A stretch of DNA of 64,000 bases from assembly GCA_037903475.1 (NCBI GenBank), contig JBAJFG010000055.1, positions 310,001-374,000 on the forward strand. The letters run 5' to 3'. How positions within the stretch are numbered: position 1 is the first letter of the stretch; every line of letters begins with the position of its first letter. Source of the DNA: Ancylostoma caninum. Taxonomy: Eukaryota; Nematoda; Chromadorea; Rhabditida; Ancylostomatidae. Made by a program: the position numbers and the translations under genes. Shown here in pieces: positions 57,497 to 64,000 of this stretch. A model generated the notes under the pieces. The model made no database searches. It was not told the DNA's origin and saw only the letters and a program-made list of their open reading frames with translations.

Positions 57497-58505
57497 GTGT
57501 GAGTGCTACTCGGGATGCACCACGGTGTTTCGGCCGTTTCTCAACGATATCGAGGTACCTGTGGAGAAAGGAGTTCGTCAAGGCGACCCAGTTTCACCGA
57601 ATTTATTCTCAGCGTGTTCGGAGTCGGTCATTCGCAACTGCGACTGGAGCACCTTTGGAGTCCTCATCGACGGGAAGCGGCTGAACCATCTACGTTTCGT
57701 AGATGACATAGTGCTGATCACGAGGTCACCGGACGATGCCTCTGAAATGCTTAGACTGCTGGACGAAGAAGGAAGAAGAACAGGTCTCAGCATCAACACG
57801 ACTAAAACGAAGGTCATGAGGAGCGCAGTTTCTAGTCAGCAGCCGGTATTTCTTCAGGGTGTTCCCCTCGAAGACGTCAGCGAATATATCTATCTTGGTC
57901 GCCTCCTAAACATGGAGAACCATGTCAAGCCCGAGATCGCGAGGAGACGACGAGCAGGCTGGGCCGCTTATAATTCGATTAAAAGCGTACTCGAGAACAC
58001 CAAGGACCAGAAGCTACGCGCGGATCTCTTCAACTCGACCGTGCTGCCAGCCCTGTGCTACGCGAGCGAAACGTGGGCGCTGACAAAAATCGCCAAGACT
58101 CAGCTGCGCTCGGCCCAGGTCTCACTTGAATGTCGCATGCTTGGGCTGTCCTTGCGCCAGCAGCGAGAGCGTCGTCTACATAACTCTGATATTAGAGCAA
58201 TGTCGATGGTCCATGACGCTGTTCTTCACGCCGATGAGTCGAAACATCGGTACGCAGGACATCTCATGCGATGCTCGGATGGTCGATGGAGTTCTGCAGT
58301 TCTGCGATGGTACCCTCGCGACAGAAAGCGACCGCGCGGCCGACCTCCTATAAGGTGGTACGATTCGTTGGCTTATCGAAACAACAGCGGTGCTTCCGGT
58401 TCAGTTAAGGTCCACTGGTCGACTAAGGCCCAAGACCGATCTTTGTGGAAGAGAAGTTGCGACCCGCGCAAGGCCAACCGCCGTGCTGAGGAACGGGTCG
58501 CCTAA
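57495..58505 (+). CDS. RTE LINE: C-terminal half of reverse transcriptase
   Basis: This segment carries RT motif B as VRQGDPVSPNLFS (residues 27-39) and motif C as FVDD (68-71, where FADD is commoner). The thumb and C-terminal region includes YLGRLLN, LPALCYASETWALTK, AGHLMRCSDGRWSSAVLRWY and RGRPPIRWYD, features usual for RTE-clade proteins. It ends with TAA at 58,503. Both catalytic Asp of motif C are present, so only the upstream frameshift visibly disables the copy. Confidence 0.9.
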   Translation: MCECYSGCTTVFRPFLNDIEVPVEKGVRQGDPVSPNLFSACSESVIRNCDWSTFGVLIDGKRLNHLRFVDDIVLITRSPDDASEMLRLLDEEGRRTGLSINTTKTKVMRSAVSSQQPVFLQGVPLEDVSEYIYLGRLLNMENHVKPEIARRRRAGWAAYNSIKSVLENTKDQKLRADLFNSTVLPALCYASETWALTKIAKTQLRSAQVSLECRMLGLSLRQQRERRLHNSDIRAMSMVHDAVLHADESKHRYAGHLMRCSDGRWSSAVLRWYPRDRKRPRGRPPIRWYDSLAYRNNSGASGSVKVHWSTKAQDRSLWKRSCDPRKANRRAEERVA

Positions 58506-58523
58506 GTATCCTAAGTAAGTAAG

Positions 58524-58537
58524 TATAACGTAATTCC
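58524..58537 (+). repeat. 14-bp target-site duplication of the RTE LINE, right copy
   Basis: TATAACGTAATTCC, identical to 55361-55374. Confidence 0.9.
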
Positions 58538-58785
58538 AGGGCAAGAAGTAAACAATGTTAGCATTTGCATCAATTTTTTGTTGGATCTACTGCTTATTTG
58601 CTCCGAATATCAGTCAGGGAGTTCGATCGCTTGCTACGGCTGATAAAACTCATCAAAATATTCACAAATCCGTCTTCTAACAAATTAACGAATTAACGGA
58701 TTAACGCATTGATGCATAACGGCCTGGCTAACCTAACGAATTAACGGGTTAAGAAAAGCTGAAGTTTTTCTAACGCACAGCCCTG

Positions 58786-58793
58786 GTGCTCAT
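58786..58793 (+). repeat. 8-bp target-site duplication, right copy
   Basis: GTGCTCAT, identical to 54243-54250. Confidence 0.8.
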
Positions 58794-60160
58794 CCACACC
58801 GTGGATCTCCTCCTCTCCCTGAGGTTAGCCAAACGAGCGAGGGCAAGTCTTTCTCCAGCTCCCGCGTATCTAACGCCTCTTCCCCCACCCATGCTTGAAT
58901 TCTCTTCCCTTCTTACCCATGAAACTCGTCTCTCACTCAGAATTAGGCAGCAGCTCATACATATGAAGTCTACCTAGTTTTACCTATTCGCGGGCATATC
59001 CTTTTTGAGAAACTTGTGTATTACAGTCTCACGTAGGTTTAATTTTGGGGTGTTGTTAAGAAAGATTCGAAGAAAGATTGTTGCTAACATAGATCTGATT
59101 GACTTGGCTTCATCATTTCATGATGCCGCTACACCATTACCAGAAATGGCGGCTCACCTGATTTTTGGCTCCGATACAGTGAGAAGGGTGGATCATGAGG
59201 CGATCATGAGGCGACCACAAAGACGAATTTTGAAATATGAAAAAGAGGGCAATCGACGGACGGATGTTGTAATAGTCGTAGGTGAACAGTTTAATAGAAG
59301 AACCAGAACGCAGCACAGGAGAGTGAGGCGTGTGAATAAGAAGAATACATAAAGTGACAATGGGAGGCGAGGTTCCAGAACATTCCAGAGTAGATCACAA
59401 CAAGTCAATAGTAGATCAAATACTCCACATCACCTCAAACGCAGCAATTAAGGTTATACAACAGTTTTGTACGTACAATTTCAGTTCAGTTACTCAAGTC
59501 CGAGGACACGCTCAAGAATTCGAATGTTGCACGGATCTACGAGGTAACACAGCAAACATTCTCCTTTTTTACTTGACTTATGCAACTGCTACGCTACAGT
59601 TTTTGTTTCTTTAACGGGACAGGAGGGAGATTTCAAAATTTTGGTAGGTATTAACTGAATGGATTTTCTAGATTGGAAATTGGAACTTCAGTAGATCAAA
59701 ACTCTAGCAATCTAGTACACATTTTGCGGCTACCTTGAAATTTATTGTCGTAAAAAACCAGTCCTAACGAATTAAATGAAGAAACAAAATTCCACACATT
59801 TCAACTACGCAAAGCAATTCAAGAAGTGCATCAAAAGTTGAGAAATGAAAAAAAAATAAACTAGAGCACCAACAAAGCAGAAGCGAAATGTTGGGTACGT
59901 TTTTTTTCAGTTGCAGTTTTCTCCGCCTACAGTGAGCGCCGATTGAAGCAGGAAGCACGCCGCACGACTGCGCCGCCGGAGCGGATCATGACGAGACAAA
60001 ATGGGGAAGTGTCTTCCCGTCTTTCGAAGTCAAATAGTCCTTACTCACATTCAAATTTGCATAGGTAAGTATGGTGAAACCGTGCGCGAATCAGTACGAG
60101 TCGATGAAGGACGGGGCAAGGATGTGATTGAATCAATCGCAGGCACATATCTCACCCGTT
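58794..60160. other. Unassigned sequence
   Basis: A basic frame at 59,005-59,352 (with HLIFGSDTVRRVDHEA and a GATCATGAGGC duplication) has no recognised domain. Nothing else confident. Confidence 0.35.
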
Positions 60161-60345
60161 TTAACCCCCCCCCCCCCCACCCGTTCAAATAATCGAATAT
60201 TCGAAGCCCCCATTTTATTCGATTGCTTCACCCGAATTGACTTTCTCGAATATTCGAAAAAGGGAAATTTCGATATTCAAACTTTCAAATGATTCGACTC
60301 GAATGGTTTATTTAAATGCCCGAATAATTATTCGATTTGATTGCA
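60160..60345. repeat. Poly(C) run followed by TCGAATATTCGAA-rich AT repeat
   Basis: Poly(C) at about 60,165-60,178, then several palindromic ATATTCGAA/TCGAATATTC motifs over 150 bp. Confidence 0.6.
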
Positions 60346-60774
60346 AGTATAATGCACACTGCAGAGCGAAATGGCGTTAAAAAAAACGGGGAAGCAGACC
60401 CGGCCGATATCTATGAGGATATTGAGAGATTCCAAGCCTCTTCGGGACTCCATATTCTATATTATTGCGAAGGTGTTATGAAAACAATTATGCGATTGTC
60501 AACTTTTGCCTGTTTATTCTCGAGACCCATGGAAGTTTTACGATGATAACTGGTCAAGAACCACGTGGATGTACAGCAGATGCTGCTGTTGGCTGCTGAG
60601 CTAAAATGCCCCATGTCCCTCGAAGTTTTGCAGTCCATATACATACTATACATGTACATGCACAATGGTTGAAGATGTTGTCCAGCTCAAGAATCGAGGC
60701 AACTAAAACAGTCTAAAATTATGGAGTCTTGGGAGGCTCAGCCCATATTTTCTTTTTCTCCACCTTCCTTGTAG

Positions 60775-60825
60775 AAACCTCAACTGGCTGCACCACCCCT
60801 ACTTACTAGCCTTCCATAGGTCCTT
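60775..60825 (+). repeat. Dispersed repeat (AGTGGCTGCCCC family), diverged fragment
   Basis: CTCAACTGGCTGCACCACCC ... TACTAGC resembles the core of the copies at 39.6 and 44.4 kb. Confidence 0.4.
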
Positions 60826-61279
60826 CACTCGAACCAACTCTGGAGATTAGGAAGAATACTTCTAGGACAGCTCACCTTAGATAATGTATACAGATTTGCA
60901 ATTGGTGTGACAAGTTCGGCGAACCTTAAAAATTGAAGGTTACGTCAAATCAAATCAGTTCGGATCCCTTCACCGAAAAAACTCAGTTCTCAAAATTCTT
61001 TCATTAGATGGAAATAGCTAATTGTAATTGTAGCTATGCATCACCGATTCAACATGTGTTGACTACAAGAAATGGTTTACCTCTCTTGTGTGATTTGGTT
61101 GATCAGGTGATAAGAATAATTCGAACATATAAAAGAGGAAGGTGCAGTGTGCAGAGAAAAGTGAAAATTAAGAGAGCACAATTCAGGAGAGGACGCGATG
61201 GAGACAGAATCACATAGACGGCACGATACTCTGCTTAACGATGGATTCTGGGCCTATTACGTACTGCTAGGTGCTAACA

Positions 61280-61505
61280 AAATGAATATGGTGGTGCTAT
61301 GGGGTAGTGGATTACCCCATCGTACCACTGGTGCACATTATCACATCGTTGGGCCCCTCTCTAGGCGTTTCCCCATTTCTGGGCGTCGGCACACCCTGAT
61401 CACAGTAGTGGACCCATCTCCCCCACTTCTGAGCGCCGGCGCACGCTTATCGCAGCAGTGGACCCAGCTTGCCCACTTCTGGGCGCCAGCACCGTTATGC
61501 TACCT
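61280..61505 (+). repeat. About 60-bp minisatellite, three diverged units
   Basis: Units of AGTAGTGGACCCATCTCCCC ... CACTTCTGAGCGCCGGCGCA. Similar in style (GTGGACCC, GGGC) to the 37-kb array but not clearly the same family. Confidence 0.5.
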
Positions 61506-61604
61506 CTTCAAAACAGAATGAACTAATTTCGTAACGCTCTGACACACAGGTACACTCATGCACAGACTTACCAATAGACCAAGCGCGTTATTCCAAGTCA
61601 TCAT

Positions 61605-62326
61605 TATCTTTGTGTGTATGTGTGTGCATGTATGTAACGATTAGAAATCGCGGAGGGTTAAAGGCAGTGTGTCACCTCGTTTCATGGGCCGTGGATATCA
61701 GCATAACCTATACCTTGTCGTTCCAATAATGTACGTCATAATGCATGAAGGTGACAGGAACCCCGTCTTCAGAGGGTCCAAAGGCGCAGTTCACGGACAA
61801 CTTGGATGGAGCGGCCCGTGACTATGCTGGCTGCCCGCCACGGCTGCCATGTTGGGCACCATGTCTTGACGTGTCTGATCTCTAAGGTCAACGGCTTCAC
61901 GAGCCCGATCACCGCGAGAAACTGTTCCAAATCCCATATCGAAAAACTTCTAAAAATGGGTTCGGAGGCCGTTTTGTAATACTTTGTGGATACCACTAGA
62001 TTCAGCGCATCGAGGAGATTCAGAATCCGCTAAAACCTCAAACAACGAAGTGACACACTGTCCGGGATCAAACTTTGCACACGTCTACCCTAAGGAACGG
62101 CGGAGGTTTTAGGCTACTTTTCACCGCACCTTATCGATTGGTTCACCGATTATATGGATTTTATTGATTTTTCGCTATTTTCGCCCCGGGTGCGGTGATG
62201 ATTTTTTTTACTAATAAAGTTTTTTTTCACTAATAGAGTTCGAACTCTTCACACTCTGAACACTCTGGACACATTATCAACACTATAATAATAATGTTTT
62301 AGCGCCGGTGGCGGGCGAAACACTAG
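61605..62326 (+). mobile_element. Helitron copy 3, disrupted by a TTAA MITE
   Basis: A GT-rich run and GATTAGAAATCGCGGAGGGT begin as in the other copies. Sequence resumes after the MITE with GGGATCAAACTTTGCACA, ACGGCGGAGGTTTTAGGCTA and CTTATCGATTGG. A possible 3' end is the small hairpin CGCCGGTGGCG followed by GGCGAAACACTAG and T at 62,323-62,327. The 5' terminus is diverged. Confidence 0.5.
61662..62052. mobile_element. TTAA-type MITE inserted in a Helitron
   Basis: TTAA (61658-61661) is followed by AGGCAGTGTGTCACCTCG. The right side has the inverted GAAGTGACACACTG but has lost its last CCT and the second TTAA. The Helitron sequence continues on both sides, so the MITE came later. Confidence 0.6.
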
Positions 62327-63600
62327 TCGAATTGGCAAGCATGGCTGCTTCACCACTTCGCTCACTGCTCGTGGCGGATGATTATTGGTGATGCACATTC
62401 GTTGTTGTTCGAAGTCACTGCCATAGTACCCAACTTTTCAAGCAGGAAATCGACAAAATGTGTTCTGGCCTTCCGGCCGGACCTCACCTTCAAGCTAAAC
62501 GTTTCTAATGAGAAGAAAAAAAAAACTGAAATGACTTGAATAAATAGTCAGCTTCTTACCATCTGTCGTTTTCTATGAAGCCTGTGAACTCATAGACCGT
62601 GGGACAGCATTGTTCATTCGATGATTTCGGCGATTTAATATCTCGGAACAGTTCAGACCTTCTCATCTTAGTTCTCATATCTGAGTTTCTCATCGTTCCC
62701 GTAGTGATATACTGCGTGTTTTGCTTCTTATCCATAGTTTTGAAAAAGTCGGAGAGATCTGCATTTGGCCTAAATGGTTACTAATTAAATAGCTGATCAC
62801 TCACAGATGTACTCTTTCCCTCCTCATCTTCTGCGCGCTTGTATTGCTGTGAAGTGTTCCAGGGGTGTTATGCATGATGTTCTGCCTCAAAAAATTCTCC
62901 GCGCGCGTCCCAGGAAGGGAGGTGCCGGGCCCGAAAACTTGGTGAGGCGAAGCTTTCCGGCAGGAACCTTAATGCTTGAATGATCGGCTGGATTTTAAAC
63001 AGAAAGGGCGTGCTGACAGGGGCATCGGCACCGAAAGCGATATAGTGTGGATACAGTGTAGTTCTGACCGAATCAAATGCAATTCGTATGACATTGTTAA
63101 AAATAACGCTAGAATTCATTTCCTGTGTGCCTCTTTCTTTCCACTGTATTTTTCGGCCACCTTGATTTTTTTAAAATAAAATCTCAGTCAAATTTGTCAG
63201 TTTTATGCAATTTTTCCAACAATGCGCGCCTACCCTTGTATATCTGCACGCCGCCGCTCTTTGATCTTTACGGTTTCACCTCCGTGAAGTGTGGTGCTAA
63301 TGACAAAGATCTTTCGGGTATAATAATTATGATGCCGTGGACACTACAAATACTAACGGTTCTAATTAAATTTCCTCTTGCTGGAACGTTTTGTCTACTC
63401 AGCAGTCTACGTTATTAGGGCGTCAAATTGGGAATGCGCGCTAACTCCTAATGAACGTTTTGCTGAACTTATTCTTTTGTGTATTTAATAGGATTTGAAA
63501 GAACGAATAGAGGATCCGACCAATTTTTGACCCATGACTAATATTCCTTGATTTTTTGGATTTTTGAAGAAATTTATTTCGGCCCTTCTAAAGTATCAGA
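62327..63600. other. Unassigned sequence
   Basis: A minus-strand frame (62868-63119) contains SFRARHLPSWDARGEFFEAE but I recognise no family. Confidence 0.35.
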
Positions 63601-63745
63601 TTGTGTGCTTCTGTGTATACCTTGTAGTATATTTTTTTCATAATCACCTGTAATTTTCTTGAATTGCATTGTATCGTGACGCAACCTTATCTCACGACTA
63701 TCTTAAACAGTCGTAATAAATCTATGTATCTATCTACCTATTTAT
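63600..63745 (+). repeat. Possible LINE 3' tail
   Basis: A short 3'UTR-like stretch, CTCACGACTATCTTAAACAG, is followed by AATAAATCTATGTATCTATCTACC, resembling the short-repeat tails of nematode LINEs. No RT remains upstream within the window. Confidence 0.3.
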
Positions 63746-64000
63746 GAGAAAATTGACAAGGGAAGAATAATTGGTTAGTGTGGCCATTCATAGTGACTTG
63801 CCTTATGCATTTGCAACGCTGATGCCAAATCCGTCCTCAGAATCGTCCAAACTGCTCTCTGTGATGAGTACTTCCATTTTTTGCTGCTCTTATGCAGCCC
63901 CTATGATTAGTGTACAAAGAGTCCTCTTAGAGCGAGAAAAGGTCTCTCTTTCTTCAAACAGGCACTAGCAGGTTGGAAATTTGCGGAAGAATACGCTGGT
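63746..64000. other. Unassigned sequence to the window end
   Basis: A plus-strand frame continues toward the window edge (ATLMPNPSSESSKLLSVMST). No domain visible. Confidence 0.3.

Larger units (their letters stand above)
55375..58523 (+). mobile_element. Full-length RTE-type non-LTR retrotransposon
   Basis: The 3,149-bp element has a GC-rich 5' untranslated region (55,375-55,677), one EN-RT coding region broken by a frameshift, and a short tandem 3' tail (CCTAAGTATCCTAAGTAAGT), as in RTE-clade elements. The exact 14-bp TSD on both sides shows a complete and fairly recent insertion. Confidence 0.92.
54251..58785. mobile_element. hAT-like non-autonomous element carrying nested insertions
   Basis: The left end is CAGGGCGTTGCTAACG. 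The right end, inverted, is CAGGGCTGTGCGTTAG. Both ends carry several ACGAATTAACG motifs within 100 bp. The exact 8-bp duplication GTGCTCAT on each side is typical of hAT insertions. Its own body is about 1.1 kb once the nested MITE (54,715-54,958) and the RTE LINE with its TSD are removed. No transposase remains. Confidence 0.75.

Noticed and set aside
1..64000. CRISPR arrays, bacterial operons or prophage
   Set aside because: No regularly spaced short repeats with unique spacers, no ribosome-binding-site-led gene clusters. Splice signals and LINE/mariner/Helitron content are eukaryotic.

Overview
The window looks like nuclear DNA of a nematode, most likely a clade V strongylid (hookworm-like). 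This is an inference. It rests on an nlp-8-type neuropeptide precursor with 56-226 bp introns and TTTCAG/TTTAG-like acceptors, an RTE-type LINE with a 14-bp target-site duplication, several decayed mariner transposases, Helitrons with TC...CTAG ends, and a dense set of small inverted-repeat elements. I see no bacterial operons, CRISPR array, phage or plasmid features. Nearly all long reading frames are transposon-derived or come from low-complexity repeats. Host genes appear only as short spliced exons.

Region by region. 2.03-2.76 kb (+): nlp-8-like neuropeptide precursor, the best host gene here. 5.1-5.4 kb: RTE endonuclease remnant. 5.76-7.24 kb: 1.475-kb fold-back element with 0.7-kb arms and a 6-bp TSD. 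8.3-8.6 kb: candidate host exons. 9.1-12.6 kb: dispersed GC-rich repeats, a mariner N-terminal remnant, a TTAA-type MITE end and a TA-type MITE. 13.5-14.05 kb: long GAA array. 14.46-17.7 kb: candidate minus-strand host exons and a perfect 38-bp-arm hairpin. 19.8-20.35 kb: TIR element with tandem units and a tRNA-Arg-like segment. 23.3-26.9 kb: inverted-repeat-flanked elements. 27.07-27.54 kb: possible two-exon host gene. 28.7-30.2 kb: LTR-retroelement-like promoter and gag-like ORF. 30.9-31.5 kb: dead mariner. 31.8-32.4 kb: CGCGGTGG-repeat element with a tRNA-like core. 35.0-36.1 kb: Helitron. 36.8-37.7 kb: 60-bp minisatellite, with an inverted relative at 43.5 kb. 40.6-41.8 kb: CR1-like LINE fragment.

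44.3-53.7 kb is a tandem duplication: two copies of a 4.6-4.8 kb unit differing at five bases that I noted and one 183-bp indel. Each copy carries two mariner pseudogenes, a Helitron with both ends, and a TTAA MITE. 54.25-58.79 kb is a hAT-like element (8-bp TSD) that contains a TA-type MITE and a full-length RTE LINE (55,375-58,523) with one frameshift. From 59 to 64 kb I see a minisatellite, a third Helitron copy broken by a TTAA MITE, and otherwise unassigned sequence.

I did not find a clearly new gene system. The most notable items are the nlp-8-like precursor, the fold-back element, the Helitron family with internal ~120-bp tandem units, the nested hAT/RTE insertion and the near-identical tandem duplication.
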